Assembly: GCA_023135785.1 (NCBI GenBank)
Contig: JAGLSL010000049.1
Location: 1-41,210, forward strand
Source of the DNA: a bacterium
GTDB lineage: Bacteria > CAIJMQ01
Direction: 5' to 3'
DNA: 41,210 nt
Shown: positions 8,708 to 17,922 of the stretch, in pieces
How the letters are laid out: each line of letters begins with the position of its first letter
Numbering within the stretch: the first letter of the stretch is position 1
The notes under the pieces: generated by a model
Told to the model about the DNA's origin: nothing
Seen by the model: only the letters and a program-made list of their open reading frames with translations
Databases searched by the model: none
Translations under genes and position numbers: made by a program

Positions 8708-11695
8708 ATGCAAATAAAAACTATCGGTTTTAATTTACCCTTTCTTCCTGTATTGGCAAAATACATAATCAAAAAACATTCTTCTGTTTCCCCGGATTTT
8801 GGTTCCATTTTAATAGTGTTTCCTTCCGAAAGAAATAAAGTTTATTTTCGCGAATATCTATTGCAAGAGACAGGGAAAGAAGGAATCATTTCTCCCGCTC
8901 TTCTCACTATTGAGCAGCTCTATGACCATGTTCTTGAAAAAACAGGCGGCGAAAAATCCACCTTAACCAACGAAATAGAACGCAACGTTTTATTAAAAGA
9001 AGCTGTCGGGAAAATTAAATTTAAAAACTTCGGACAACTGCCGTTTATAAAATTCATATCAATAGGCAGAAAATTGTTAGGATTTTTTGATGAGCTTGCA
9101 AGCTGGAATCTTGCAATAAAAGACATAGATAATGTAAAAGAAAAACTGCATTTTCCGTCACAATATGTAGAAGAAGAACTTCCGATTTTGGGAAAAATAC
9201 ACAAACGATACGAAGAAATTCTAAACGATAAAGGACTTATTGATAAAACTTCGGCTTATCTTGCAATAGCAAAGAGTTTTAAAACCAAATACTTAAAAGA
9301 TTTTGAATTTATTTATATCGCAGGTTGCCTTGCCCTGCCATTTACCGACATTTTACTTATAAAAAAAATTCTAACTGATTTGCAATCAGAGCTCATAATT
9401 CACTGCGATAAGAAAAATCTGGCAGATAATTCTTTGGACAATATTTTTTATCATCATAATAAGATATTAAGAATGCTTGATGCAGATATTCAAAACATCC
9501 AAACTATTTGTTCCAAGAATTCAAATGATAATTCTAAAACTACGGTTTATATTCAAAAGTGCAAAAACGCTTTGGACGAGGTTGGCTTTATCATGAAAAC
9601 CATTTCCGAACTTTCCCCAAGATACCCGCTTCATCGTATAGGAGTAATGCTGCCAGAGGAATCTTTCTACTTACCGCTAAAAGATGCCTTAGATAAATTT
9701 AGCATTCCTTACAATCTTTCGATGGGAATACCTTTTAAGCATACGCCTTTGTATTCGTTCCTTAAAGACGCTTACGATTTTATTGACTCGAATTTTTCAT
9801 CAAGCCGATTTCTGAGGCTATTAAAAAATCCTATTATCAAGGGGATAATCAAAGACGGGATATTGTTTAAGGAATTCGCATATAAACTCGACATCAGAAT
9901 CAGAAAAGAAAATCTATCCTATATTAATCGCAAAATTACATCCGCCCATTTATCGCCTGAAGACAAGGGTTCAGAGCAGATACTAACAGACTTTATTTTC
10001 GACATAACAGACAAATTAAGCAAAGATTGTTCTTTCGGCGAATATGCAAAAAGCATACGCAAAATCATTCAAGAAACAGTTGAATTAAATGATGAGTTTT
10101 ACAAGAAAACTTTTGCCGTTTTAAATAACTTAATGGAAAAACTTATACAGATAGAAAATTGCGAAGTGCCCGACGAATTCTGCCAAAAAGGTAAAGACAA
10201 ATTAAAATTTATAATAAATGTCTTGGAGACAATGAGCTTCCCTATTTCAGGAGACTTCTTAAACGGCGTGCAGGTTATAGGCATTCTTGAAGCGCGCAAC
10301 ATAGATTTTGATTGCATTATAATCCCCTCATGCAATGAAGGCATCTTTCCGCAAAAAAGCGAAAAAGACCTTTTTCTGCCGGCAAATTTAAGGAAAGAAT
10401 TGAATCTTCCTTTTTATAAGGAAAGAGATGCCCTTTACTGTTATTATTTCTATCAATTAATCACAGGCAAAAAAGAAGTATATCTTTCTTACAGGAATGA
10501 GGAAAAGACGCAACTGGGACTAAAAAATAGATGGATAGAAAAACTTCTTGACCCTGAACCAGAACGAGTTCGGTACGGGGCAAAAGGTAAAGAAAAAAAC
10601 TTCATAGTGAAAGAAAACAAAGAAGTTAATTCTGCAACATTAAGCCAGCTTTATGTTCAAAACAACAAAGATAATTTTTGTGGAAAAAAATCTAAAAAAA
10701 ACAAACAAACTCCCAGCGTATACAAAAATGACAGAACTCTGAATTTTTTAGAATCTCTTACTTTTTCACCGTCTACTTTAAAAACATACAAACAATGTTC
10801 ATATAAATTTTATCTTTCATATATATTAAATATAAAAAAACCCAAATCCATAAAAGATGAATATGATGCTTCCATATGGGGAATAATTTTACATAACACT
10901 CTGGCACGGTTATACAACGAGGTTTATCCCGAAGGATACACCGAGGATATAAAAAAGCAGGTGATAAGCGCAATGTCCCAAATCGGCGAAGAAGAATTTA
11001 AAAAAGCCTATCCTTATCCCAAGGGTTCGCTTAATTTTGATTGGGAACAAAATAAGAAAAAGTTTATAACTCTTATAGATAATGAAATCAGCCATTTCAA
11101 AAACGGATTTAAACCCGTGAACCCCGTTAGAGATAGGTTGTCATTAGGCGACAGTACCGAAACGCCAGAAGCACTTTTTATCTCTAACGGGGTAAAGATG
11201 GATAAAAAACTTACACCTTACATAATTGATATAGGCAATAATATTAAAGTTAAGGTCGGAGGGATACCGGACAGAATAGATACAAAACCTGCCCAACAAG
11301 ATTTGGCGGGCGGGGACAAAAAGTTTTATATTATTGATTACAAAATGAGCAAAAAGCCGTCACCCAAAACATATCAAATCCCGAACTGTCTATCAGGCAA
11401 GGATAACGATTTCACCGAATTCCAATTACCTTTGTACGGATTAGTTTTTACAAAAGGCAAAATAGATTTAATCGGAGGACTTATCTATTATCATTTAGAT
11501 GAAAACCGCCAAAATTTTCTTACACTGGATATACTGGAAAAAGAAGGAAAAGACTATATCAAAAAATTTAAAGAAAAAATGCTTTTACCCATTCTAAAAG
11601 ATATATTTAATAAAAACTCTTCTTTCCAATTAACCGAAAATCTGGACATCTGCCAAAGATGTATTTTTGTAGACCATTGCGAAAGAAGGGTGTAA
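8708..11695 (+). CDS. AddB-like PD-(D/E)XK nuclease/helicase subunit
   Basis: 995 residues. The middle part has inactive UvrD-like helicase features (ILEARNIDFDCIIIPSCNEGIFP, ERDALYCYYFYQLITG). The C-terminal part is a RecB-type PD-(D/E)XK nuclease: WGIILHNTLARLY, IIDYKMS as the D-X-K core, and an AddB-style Fe-S set (YKQCSYKFYLSY, then CQRC and a final Cys six residues later). AddB works with AddA to resect double-strand breaks; no addA lies in this window, so the partner must be elsewhere. Two palindromic elements sit in frame: 11121-11193 (residues 805-829, NPVR...ISNG) and 11288-11314 (residues 861-869, PAQQDLAGG), both just before the IIDYK core. The start ATG has only a weak purine site. 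Confidence 0.85.
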   Translation: MQIKTIGFNLPFLPVLAKYIIKKHSSVSPDFGSILIVFPSERNKVYFREYLLQETGKEGIISPALLTIEQLYDHVLEKTGGEKSTLTNEIERNVLLKEAVGKIKFKNFGQLPFIKFISIGRKLLGFFDELASWNLAIKDIDNVKEKLHFPSQYVEEELPILGKIHKRYEEILNDKGLIDKTSAYLAIAKSFKTKYLKDFEFIYIAGCLALPFTDILLIKKILTDLQSELIIHCDKKNLADNSLDNIFYHHNKILRMLDADIQNIQTICSKNSNDNSKTTVYIQKCKNALDEVGFIMKTISELSPRYPLHRIGVMLPEESFYLPLKDALDKFSIPYNLSMGIPFKHTPLYSFLKDAYDFIDSNFSSSRFLRLLKNPIIKGIIKDGILFKEFAYKLDIRIRKENLSYINRKITSAHLSPEDKGSEQILTDFIFDITDKLSKDCSFGEYAKSIRKIIQETVELNDEFYKKTFAVLNNLMEKLIQIENCEVPDEFCQKGKDKLKFIINVLETMSFPISGDFLNGVQVIGILEARNIDFDCIIIPSCNEGIFPQKSEKDLFLPANLRKELNLPFYKERDALYCYYFYQLITGKKEVYLSYRNEEKTQLGLKNRWIEKLLDPEPERVRYGAKGKEKNFIVKENKEVNSATLSQLYVQNNKDNFCGKKSKKNKQTPSVYKNDRTLNFLESLTFSPSTLKTYKQCSYKFYLSYILNIKKPKSIKDEYDASIWGIILHNTLARLYNEVYPEGYTEDIKKQVISAMSQIGEEEFKKAYPYPKGSLNFDWEQNKKKFITLIDNEISHFKNGFKPVNPVRDRLSLGDSTETPEALFISNGVKMDKKLTPYIIDIGNNIKVKVGGIPDRIDTKPAQQDLAGGDKKFYIIDYKMSKKPSPKTYQIPNCLSGKDNDFTEFQLPLYGLVFTKGKIDLIGGLIYYHLDENRQNFLTLDILEKEGKDYIKKFKEKMLLPILKDIFNKNSSFQLTENLDICQRCIFVDHCERRV
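11121..11193 (+). repeat. In-frame palindromic element, NPVR...SNG type (AddB-like gene)
   Basis: Perfect 15-bp inverted arms ACCCCGTTAGAGATA (11121-11135) and TATCTCTAACGGGGT (11179-11193) enclose 43 bp. They are translated in the host gene as a peptide that starts NPVRD and ends ISNGV. Related arms occur in pheT (28929-28988, same reading frame) and between genes (32543-32645). Confidence 0.88.
11288..11314 (+). repeat. In-frame PA...GG element (AddB-like gene)
   Basis: A 27-bp GC-rich segment in an AT-rich gene. It begins CCTGCC, ends GGCGGG and is read PAQQDLAGG. It lies between GIPDRIDTK and FYIIDYK, where other RecB-family nucleases have only a short turn. It has the same ends and frame as the elements in glmS and lpxA. 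Confidence 0.7.
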
Positions 11696-12018
11696 AGTTA
11701 CAAAAAAGAAACCAACGGTTTTCTCTCCTTACATTTCTCTTGAAATGTAACAGGGGGACTATGGGTTATCGTTAATATAAAACAATTTGCAGTTGCCGAT
11801 TGAACAGCATGGTTAAAAGATATACGATAGATATAAATGGATATACATAGAAATACATGGATATACAACGGATATACAGTGAAAATACATAGAGATATGT
11901 AGAGAGACGATTTATTTCAACATATTTCTATCTATTTCAATCATATTTCTTTTTTATGTATTTCGATTTATTTCTAATTTCATTATTTTATTGTAGTTGC
12001 TGATTTATCAGCTCATCT
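11696..12018. other. Intergenic region with hairpin and AT-rich degenerate repeats
   Basis: Convergent spacer without a gene that I can support. A perfect hairpin TTACATTTC TCTT GAAATGTAA lies at 11729-11750 but lacks a T-tract. From about 11816 to 11985 the sequence repeats GATATAC, GATATAAATG and GAAATACATG units, followed by TATTTCTA / TATTTCAAT units. This is the same two-part layout as the 160-bp inverted arms, but without their unique core. Confidence 0.7.
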
Positions 12019-12052
12019 AAAAAAGCCCCGCCACTGCTTCAATGGCGAGGCA
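12019..12052 (-). terminator. Intrinsic terminator of the MFS gene
   Basis: On the minus strand, the stem GCCTCGCCA / TGGCGGGGC with a 9-10 base loop (12025-12052) is followed by TTTTTT (12024-12019). It begins 1 bp after the MFS stop codon. Its stem sequence is related to the CCTGCCTCGCC...GGCGGG repeat family found inside genes in this window. Confidence 0.85.
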
Positions 12053-12053
12053 A

Positions 12054-13211
12054 CTATTCTGTCTTTATTGTTGAGAATATTGAAAATGAAGCTAATACCA
12101 ATAAAGAAATAATAGCACCAAAGACAAATGCGTAAGTTGCGTTCAAATCCCACAAGTATCCTGCAATAAGACCGCCTGGTAAAGCCACCAAGCTAATCGA
12201 CATATGGAAAGCTCCCAAAGCAGTGCCTCTAATCTGCTCCGGCGCCAAGTCTAATATAAATGCCCTCTGGTTAGAATCAACTAAAGCATAGTTCACGCCG
12301 AATAATAAAAACAATATTATAAAAAACCATAACGACTGCGCGAAAATAAAACCCAGACAGACCAAACCAAATAGGCCGTATCCCATAAATAGAACTGTCT
12401 TTCTGCCGATTTTATCTGATAACATTCCTGAGGGAATAGCAAATAAAGCATATGAAATATTATAAATAATATATAAGATTATCGGGACTGCGCCCCCCAA
12501 TCTACCCGTAAAATATGGTTGGCTTTTCAAAACAAAAAACATATAGCTAAAATTACCCAATGCAAATAAAGTAGCAATTACTATAAAAAACTTAAGAGAT
12601 ACCGGTAAACTTTTAAGCCCAACCTTAAGAGTCATTGTCTTTGGTTCTAAATGTTTTTCTTTTACAAACAAAAGGGGGATTAAGGAAATGAAACTTATAA
12701 GACCGGCTATTAAGAATATATTTCTGAAACTGACTTGAAAAGACCAGAACAGAACAAATGCTAAAATGGCACCAAACACGGAACCACTGCTATCCATCGC
12801 CCTGTGAATACCGAACCATTTACCTCTGGTTTTCTTGTCCGTTGAAGCGGCGAGAATCGCATCCCTTGGAGCCGACCTCATACCTTTGCCTAATCTTTCA
12901 AAGGAACGTAGGACCAGAACCTGCGGCCAGATTGTTACAAAAGTGAAGAGAAATTTACAAAAAGAAGACAGTCCATATCCAAAAAACGTAAACGGTTTTC
13001 TCCTGCCTAATTTATCCGACCAAAACCCCGCGAACATCTTAAACAAACTGGCTATACTTTCGCCTAAACCGGAGATTATTCCTATGGCAATACCCGCTCC
13101 ACCTATATCTTTTATGAATAGCGGTAAAACAGCAAGTATCATATCGCTGGCAGTATCGTTAATGAAACTGACCAGCCCTAACCACCAAACATTCTTTTTA
13201 TTCTGGTTCAT
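12054..13211 (-). CDS. Major facilitator superfamily transporter
   Basis: 385 residues, strongly hydrophobic throughout, consistent with 12 membrane helices. The MFS signature between helices 2 and 3 is present (GFWSDKLGRRKPFTFFG), and the second-half copy reads GMLSDKIGRKTVLFMGYG. Helix 1 contains NDTASDMILAVLPLF, the pattern of the family often annotated as YfkF/tetracycline-like permeases. The substrate cannot be told from sequence. It is a single gene, with a terminator right after the stop codon; the upstream leader is rich in C and shows no Shine-Dalgarno, so the start is less certain than the family. Confidence 0.88.
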   Translation of the reverse strand: MNQNKKNVWWLGLVSFINDTASDMILAVLPLFIKDIGGAGIAIGIISGLGESIASLFKMFAGFWSDKLGRRKPFTFFGYGLSSFCKFLFTFVTIWPQVLVLRSFERLGKGMRSAPRDAILAASTDKKTRGKWFGIHRAMDSSGSVFGAILAFVLFWSFQVSFRNIFLIAGLISFISLIPLLFVKEKHLEPKTMTLKVGLKSLPVSLKFFIVIATLFALGNFSYMFFVLKSQPYFTGRLGGAVPIILYIIYNISYALFAIPSGMLSDKIGRKTVLFMGYGLFGLVCLGFIFAQSLWFFIILFLLFGVNYALVDSNQRAFILDLAPEQIRGTALGAFHMSISLVALPGGLIAGYLWDLNATYAFVFGAIISLLVLASFSIFSTIKTE

Positions 13212-13292
13212 TGGGGGGATATTTTAATTGATACGGACTTTCATGCAAAATTATTACAGATAGGAGAAGAAAAATTCCTATATAATCGTTGA

Positions 13293-14579
13293 CTAAACTT
13301 CACAGAATTCTATCTTCCCTCTGACAATCGTCCCGACAACCTTCCCCTTAAACTCCCAGCCAATAAACGGAGAGTTTTTGGATAGGGATTTGATGTCTTC
13401 TAATTTGAGCTGCCAGTGCTTCTTGGGGTCGATAATCGTGAGGTCTGCATCGTATCCAACTTTAATTTGACCTTTCTTTAAATTAAGTATTTGGGCGGGA
13501 TTGATTGTCATCTTCTCAACTGCTTCGGATAAGGTGAGTATCTTTCTTTCAACTAATTGTTGCATTACAAGAGGTAGCGTAGTCTGCAGACCAATCATGC
13601 CAAATGGCGCAGTTTCGTATTCAAATTCTTTTTCTGTTGAAAGATGTGGCGCATGGTCTGAAGCAATTACATCAATGGTCCCATCTTTCAATCCCTTCTC
13701 TATCGCTTTTATGTCTTCTTTCGTTCTTAAAGGTGGATTTACTTTTGTATTGGTATCGAATGATTTAACCGCTTCTTCGGTTAATGTAAAGTGATGAGGT
13801 GTTACCTCGCAGGTAACTTTCACGCCTCTTTTCTTTGCTTCGCGGATAAGTTCCACCGAGCGTCTCGTTGATACGTGGCAAATATGAAGACGCGCTCCCG
13901 TTAATTCTGCAAGCAATAAATCTCTTGCAACCATTATTTCTTCTGATTCTTTAGGTATTCCTGAAAGGCCTAAGACTGTGGAAATATAACCTTCGTTCAT
14001 GCTTCCGCCCAACGATAAACTTTCGTCTTCGCAGTGGCTTATTATCGCAACATCAAGCATAAGCGAATATTCCATCGCCCGACGCATTAACAGTGAATCT
14101 CCAACGCCATTGCCGTCGTCAGAAAAACCAATCGCGCCCATACCGGCAAGTTCAGCCATCTCAGAAAGCATTGCACCTTTTTGCCCCTTTGTTATTGCGG
14201 CTATCGGATACACATTACAATGAGCTTTTTTTGCTTTTTCCAATACAAAATTCAGTGTGGATGCATCATCTATGGCGGGAGTCGTATTGGGCATACAACA
14301 TATACTTGTAAACCCGCCGTGAACTGCGGCCATACTGCCCGAGGCAATAGTCTCCACATTTTCCCTTCCGGGTTCGCGAAGATGTGTATGCATATCAACT
14401 AACCCCGGCAAAACTATTTTACCTTTTGCATCCAAAATTTTTGCGCCGTCTGATTTCAGATTTTTCCCTATTTTGGAAAACTTTCCGCCTTTGATGTGAA
14501 TATCTAAAATTTTATCCGTTTTGGAAGATGGGTCAATCAGCCTTCCGTTTTTAATTAGAATTGCGCCTCTTTTTGCCAT
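13293..14579 (-). CDS. pyrC: Dihydroorotase
   Basis: 428 residues. Zinc-ligand motifs of the amidohydrolase fold are present: VDMHTHLREPG, HICHVSTRRS and ASDHAPH. The phrase MPNTTPAIDD is typical of class I dihydroorotases. It closes carbamoyl-aspartate to dihydroorotate. The ATG at 14579 overlaps the pyrB stop by one base (TGATGG); the preceding GTG codon is a possible but less likely start. It is the last gene of a pyrR-pyrB-pyrC operon and so is probably translated by coupling. All three catalytic motif groups are complete, so this looks like a functional enzyme. Confidence 0.97.
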   Translation of the reverse strand: MAKRGAILIKNGRLIDPSSKTDKILDIHIKGGKFSKIGKNLKSDGAKILDAKGKIVLPGLVDMHTHLREPGRENVETIASGSMAAVHGGFTSICCMPNTTPAIDDASTLNFVLEKAKKAHCNVYPIAAITKGQKGAMLSEMAELAGMGAIGFSDDGNGVGDSLLMRRAMEYSLMLDVAIISHCEDESLSLGGSMNEGYISTVLGLSGIPKESEEIMVARDLLLAELTGARLHICHVSTRRSVELIREAKKRGVKVTCEVTPHHFTLTEEAVKSFDTNTKVNPPLRTKEDIKAIEKGLKDGTIDVIASDHAPHLSTEKEFEYETAPFGMIGLQTTLPLVMQQLVERKILTLSEAVEKMTINPAQILNLKKGQIKVGYDADLTIIDPKKHWQLKLEDIKSLSKNSPFIGWEFKGKVVGTIVRGKIEFCEV

Positions 14580-15610
14580 CACGGTTTCTTTCCTCCTGTT
14601 CTGCGCCCCATAGCATTGCCTCGTCTTACAGACGAAGCTGACTGCAAAGCAGAGGTTGACGCCCCCCCGAGTAAAATATAAAGCACAGCCATCCTAACAG
14701 CTACGCCATTTGTAACTTGAGCCAAGATAACAGAATTCTTGCTGTCAGCAACTTCAGGATCTATTTCTACACCTCTATTTATAGGACCGGGGTGCATAAT
14801 AAGAACATCTTTCTTTGCTTTACTCAATCTTTCCATCGTAATTCCAAAGCGCTGTCTATATTCTCTTAACGATGGGAAAAAACTACCTTTTCCCGCCTCA
14901 TCGGGGACGGCAAGTCGAGGCTGGTGTCTTTCTGTCTGGATACGCAGAGCCATCAGCACATCCATATCTTCTATTACTTCATCAAGTGAGTTAAATATCT
15001 TTACAGGCATATTCTCAAGATACGCAGGTATGAATGTCGGAGGAGCTACTATGAAAACCTCCGCTCCCATTTTACTAAGTCCCCAGATATTTGAGCGAGC
15101 AACCCTGGAAAAACGAATATCGCCTATTATTGCAACTTTAAGACCTTTAAATTTTCTTTTCTTTTCGCGTATCGTGAACATATCAAGAAGAGCCTGCGTA
15201 GGATGTTCATGTGCACCATCTCCTGCGTTAATTACGGGAACTGATAATTTTTTTGCCAAAAGATGCGGGATCCCTGCACCGCTGTGTCGGACTACAACGG
15301 CATCTATTTTCATTGCTTCAATGTTTAGCGCAGTATCAAGAAGAGTTTCATTTTTAAGAACTGAAGAACCTGATGTGGAAAAACTTACCGTATCAGCAGA
15401 AAGCCGTTTCTCTGCTAACTCAAAGGATATGCGTGTGCGTGTTGATGGTTCAAAAAAGAGATTAACTATTGTCTTTCCTCGTAATGTCGGAACTTTTTTG
15501 ATAGGACGTTCGGAGATTTCCTTGAAAGAAATCGAAGTGTCTAGAATATGAATAATTTCATCTGGATTTAGTTCTTCAATACCAAGAAGGTCTTTTCTAT
15601 TCCAGTTCAT
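14579..15610 (-). CDS. pyrB: Aspartate carbamoyltransferase catalytic subunit
   Basis: 343 residues. Carbamoyl-phosphate binding motif [13 protein letters not shown], then [11 protein letters not shown], the [10 protein letters not shown] motif, and [11 protein letters not shown] near the end. It joins carbamoyl phosphate from CarAB to aspartate. It is about 30 residues longer than usual (~310). The extra tail, from [10 protein letters not shown] onward, is Ser/Arg/Gly-rich and encoded largely by a GC-rich palindromic element at 14618-14657, so the native C-terminus has been extended. It overlaps pyrR and pyrC by one base at each end. No pyrI regulatory subunit is seen. Confidence 0.96.
   Translation of the reverse strand: MNWNRKDLLGIEELNPDEIIHILDTSISFKEISERPIKKVPTLRGKTIVNLFFEPSTRTRISFELAEKRLSADTVSFSTSGSSVLKNETLLDTALNIEAMKIDAVVVRHSGAGIPHLLAKKLSVPVINAGDGAHEHPTQALLDMFTIREKKRKFKGLKVAIIGDIRFSRVARSNIWGLSKMGAEVFIVAPPTFIPAYLENMPVKIFNSLDEVIEDMDVLMALRIQTERHQPRLAVPDEAGKGSFFPSLREYRQRFGITMERLSKAKKDVLIMHPGPINRGVEIDPEVADSKNSVILAQVTNGVAVRMAVLYILLGGASTSALQSASSVRRGNAMGRRTGGKKP
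14618..14657 (-). repeat. Palindromic element in the 3' end of pyrB
   Basis: GC-rich segment with hairpins TCGTC TTACA GACGA (14621-14635) and CTGC AAA GCAG. It encodes residues ~318-331 of PyrB, beyond the conserved fold. Read on the minus strand it starts AACCTCTGCT, as does the insert in pheT at 29399-29445. Confidence 0.55.
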
Positions 15611-16221
15611 CAGGGTTTAGCTATTTCTTCTTTATCTAACTTCTGTTTTATTGCTACTACTCCCTCTTTCCCATCTATCTCTTTAAGTTTTACTTCCACA
15701 ATCTCGCCTGCATTTACAGTCATTTTCTTTGACACATAATCAGGCTGGATAGGTAATTCTCTCTCTCCTCTGTCGATTAAAACAGCAAGACGAATAGAGG
15801 AAGGTCTACCGAAATCCATTAAAGCGTCCATTGCCGCTCTTATGGTTCTGCCCGTAAAGAGAACATCGTCGACAAGTATAACATTTTTCCCGGTAATATC
15901 GAAATCTATTTCGGTTTCACGCACTATTGGATCAGGTCCCACAGAAGTAAAATCATCACGATAAAGAGTAATATCAAGAATCCCTAAGGGAATCTCTACG
16001 CCAGCTTCCTTTTTTATTCCTTTCACCATCCTGGAAGCAAGTATATTTCCCCTTGACCTTATACCAACAATCACAAGTTCTGAAAGTGAAGGGAAATCTC
16101 TGATAACCTGATTAATTATAATCTTCCAAGCTTCTGCCAATTCTTTCTCTTCCATCACGTTTTTGCTAATCATTCGGTAAAAATTATCAGAATCGAGGCT
16201 AATAGTCAAATGGGAATGCAT
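15610..16221 (-). CDS. pyrR: PyrR: pyr operon regulator / uracil phosphoribosyltransferase
   Basis: 203 residues. The PRPP-binding loop [21 protein letters not shown] and the LDITLYRDD motif identify PyrR. In other bacteria it binds pyr mRNA in response to UMP and causes attenuation. Homologues begin near the NVMEEKEL segment, so the first ~21 residues are extra; the true start may be the GTG at 16158 or the ATG at 16155. Neither the long nor the short start has a clear Shine-Dalgarno. I could not find a PyrR-binding loop or attenuator in the 160-bp leader, so attenuation is not shown. It heads pyrR-pyrB-pyrC. Confidence 0.93.
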   Translation of the reverse strand: MHSHLTISLDSDNFYRMISKNVMEEKELAEAWKIIINQVIRDFPSLSELVIVGIRSRGNILASRMVKGIKKEAGVEIPLGILDITLYRDDFTSVGPDPIVRETEIDFDITGKNVILVDDVLFTGRTIRAAMDALMDFGRPSSIRLAVLIDRGERELPIQPDYVSKKMTVNAGEIVEVKLKEIDGKEGVVAIKQKLDKEEIAKP

Positions 16222-16324
16222 TTAGTTATTCTTGATAATTGGTAACTCGTAAAGCGTAATCCGTAATTCTAAAAATTACTATTTGCCAATTATTAATTAC
16301 TTATTACTAAAAAATTGGTTTTGT

Positions 16325-16353
16325 TTGACTCAAAAAAAAGAAAATGCTATGCT
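16325..16353 (+). promoter_or_regulatory. Extended -10 promoter for tRNA-Asn
   Basis: -35 TTGACT (16325-16330), a 17-bp spacer, and -10 TATGCT (16348-16353) preceded by TGC (extended -10). The predicted start near 16361 lies about 25 bp before the tRNA. The -10 hexamer is identical to that of the PAS-GGDEF promoter at 25249. A hairpin GTAAATC / GATTTAC (16361-16380) lies in the 5' leader. Confidence 0.75.
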
Positions 16354-16385
16354 TTCGCCAGTAAATCGCTTTTGATTTACTAATT

Positions 16386-16461
16386 TCCCTGGTAGCTCAA
16401 TCGGTAGAGCGGGTGGCTGTTAACCACTAGGTCGGGGGTTCGAGTCCCTCCCAGGGAGCCA
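16386..16461 (+). tRNA. tRNA-Asn (GTT)
   Basis: Acceptor stem TCCCTGG / CCAGGGA with discriminator G and an encoded CCA. D-loop AGCTCAATCGGTAGAGC, anticodon loop CTGTTAA with anticodon GTT, and T-arm GGGGGTTCGAGTCCCTC. 76 nt. It has its own promoter and terminator. Confidence 0.98.
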
Positions 16462-16471
16462 AGTTTTAATG

Positions 16472-16520
16472 ATTATCCCCCCCCCTCAATTTCAAAGGCA
16501 AGGAGAGGGGATAATTTTTT
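16472..16520 (+). terminator. Intrinsic terminator after tRNA-Asn
   Basis: Stem ATTATCCCC (16472-16480) and GGGGATAAT (16507-16515), with a run of six T ending at 16520. It is placed 10 bp after the tRNA CCA. Confidence 0.85.
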
Positions 16521-16582
16521 GGCACTTTAGTATAAGATAGTGTTAAACTTCGCCAAGAGTTAGAATTAGGAGAGAATAAAAA

Positions 16583-17656
16583 ATGAAAATAGGACTTATA
16601 GGATTGCCTCAAACAGGTAAGAAAACACTTTTCAGTCTGCTTACGCAATACACATTTTCCGAAAAAGATTTAGTTGCCAATAAAAACATAAAAAGTCTTT
16701 TCCAAATAAAAGACCCAAGGTTTGACCATCTTGTTTCAGCATATAAACCCAAAAAAGAAGCCCGTGGGAGAGTAGATATTGAATTACTTCCTGACATAGG
16801 GTCTGATTCAGTAAAAAATAGCGATATATTAAAAGATATTTCCGAATTTGACGCTATTTGTCACATAGTTCGGGCTTTTAATGATGATTCTATTTATCAC
16901 ATAAACGGTTCCGTAGATTTTAAGCGCGATATAGATAATATTAATTCCGAGTTTATACTGCATGACCTTCTTTTTATTGAAAAGAGATTGGAGCGCATAG
17001 AAACTAATTTAAAAAAAGCTAACGCAGGAGAAGAATTAAAAGAAAAGGAACTTTTGCTAAAACTAAAAACGCAATTGGACAAGGAACTGCCACTGCGGTT
17101 AATTGATTTAACTACACAAGAAATAAAGATAATAGCCAGCTATCCGTTTGTTACGGCAAAAAAACTTATCATCGTGTTGAATATTTCAGAAAACGAACTT
17201 AGCAATATTGAAAATCTTAAAAAACTGGAACAGGAATATCAAGCTCTGGATATTTATATATTGCAAATTTGCGCAAAAGTAGAATCAGAAATTTCCGAAT
17301 TGGAGACTAAACAGGAAAAAGAAGAATTTCTGGCAGCTCTGGGTATTAAAGAGCCGGCAATAGACGCTCTTACACGCACATGTATAAAAGCGATTGATTT
17401 GATATCTTTTTTTACGGTCGGTTCTGATGAGGTCCGCCAATGGCTGGTAAAAGCAAATTCATCCGCTCCTGAAGCCGCAGGTGTTATACATAGCGATTTA
17501 CAAAAAGGATTTATCCGAGCCGAAGTTATGAAATATGCTGATTTCTTGGCGCTGGGAAGCGAAGATAAGTTAAGGCAGGAAGGTAAAGTTACCTTAAAAG
17601 GTAAAGACTATATCGTTGAAGATGGCGATATAATAAATATTAAATTTAACGTTTAA
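16583..17656 (+). CDS. Divergent YchF-like GTPase/ATPase
   Basis: 357 residues, the size of YchF. The N-terminal P-loop reads GLPQTGKKTLF, against GLPNVGKSTLF in typical YchF, so the usual Ser/Thr after GK is Lys here. A coiled-coil insertion lies at ~125-190, and the C-terminal TGS domain (~275-357) has the YchF hallmark FFTVGSDEVRQW, then AGVIHSDLQKGFIRAEV. YchF binds ATP, associates with ribosomes and has roles in stress. The altered P-loop may weaken nucleotide binding. A good ribosome-binding site (AGGAGA, 10 bp before ATG) marks the start. It is followed by the ZTP riboswitch region. Confidence 0.85.
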   Translation: MKIGLIGLPQTGKKTLFSLLTQYTFSEKDLVANKNIKSLFQIKDPRFDHLVSAYKPKKEARGRVDIELLPDIGSDSVKNSDILKDISEFDAICHIVRAFNDDSIYHINGSVDFKRDIDNINSEFILHDLLFIEKRLERIETNLKKANAGEELKEKELLLKLKTQLDKELPLRLIDLTTQEIKIIASYPFVTAKKLIIVLNISENELSNIENLKKLEQEYQALDIYILQICAKVESEISELETKQEKEEFLAALGIKEPAIDALTRTCIKAIDLISFFTVGSDEVRQWLVKANSSAPEAAGVIHSDLQKGFIRAEVMKYADFLALGSEDKLRQEGKVTLKGKDYIVEDGDIINIKFNV

Positions 17657-17717
17657 GAGTTTTCCTCTATAACAATTAAGAAGATTTGAAATATTTTTTA
17701 CGTTTTGATAGCATATC

Positions 17718-17836
17718 GTTGACGTCTTGAAACTGGCGGTTAACCTCTATACATGGAATGACCATGGGGAATCAAGATGTCAACCCGTAATAAAATATAT
17801 TTTAAACGGGTTTAGTTCATGTCGTCCGCCTGGGCA
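17718..17836 (+). promoter_or_regulatory. ZTP/ZMP riboswitch (pfl motif)
   Basis: A 13-bp closing stem GTTGACGTCTTGA (17718-17730) / TCAAGATGTCAAC (17772-17784), with one G-U pair, surrounds the conserved ACTGGCG (17732-17738), an inner hairpin CATGG / CCATG and the GGGGA motif (17766-17770). A linker hairpin CCCGT / ACGGG (17784-17810) leads to the conserved 3' domain CCGCCTGGGCA (17826-17836). These are the two invariant parts of the pfl RNA motif, which senses ZTP/ZMP. It lies 86 bp before a formate C-acetyltransferase gene, the gene class that named the motif. No T-tract terminator is seen; the Shine-Dalgarno lies in CTCCGGGAG, so control may be at translation. Confidence 0.88.
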
Positions 17837-17922
17837 AACACGAGTTGTTTACCGGGACGGGCTCACCTCGCTGGCGAAGCAGGCAAAAACCTTCCAAAGG
17901 TCAATAACTCCGGGAGAGAAAA

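Noticed and set aside
6541-11985. CRISPR array from the repeated GATATAC/GAAATAC strings
   Set aside because: Units are degenerate and irregularly spaced with no spacer pattern, and no cas gene is present.
14739-15551. 270-codon frame opposite pyrB
   Set aside because: Antisense shadow of a clearly coding pyrB; no motifs and no ribosome-binding site.
16222-16385. PyrR attenuator upstream of pyrR
   Set aside because: No recognisable PyrR-binding loop or terminator/antiterminator pair; only AT-rich weak hairpins.
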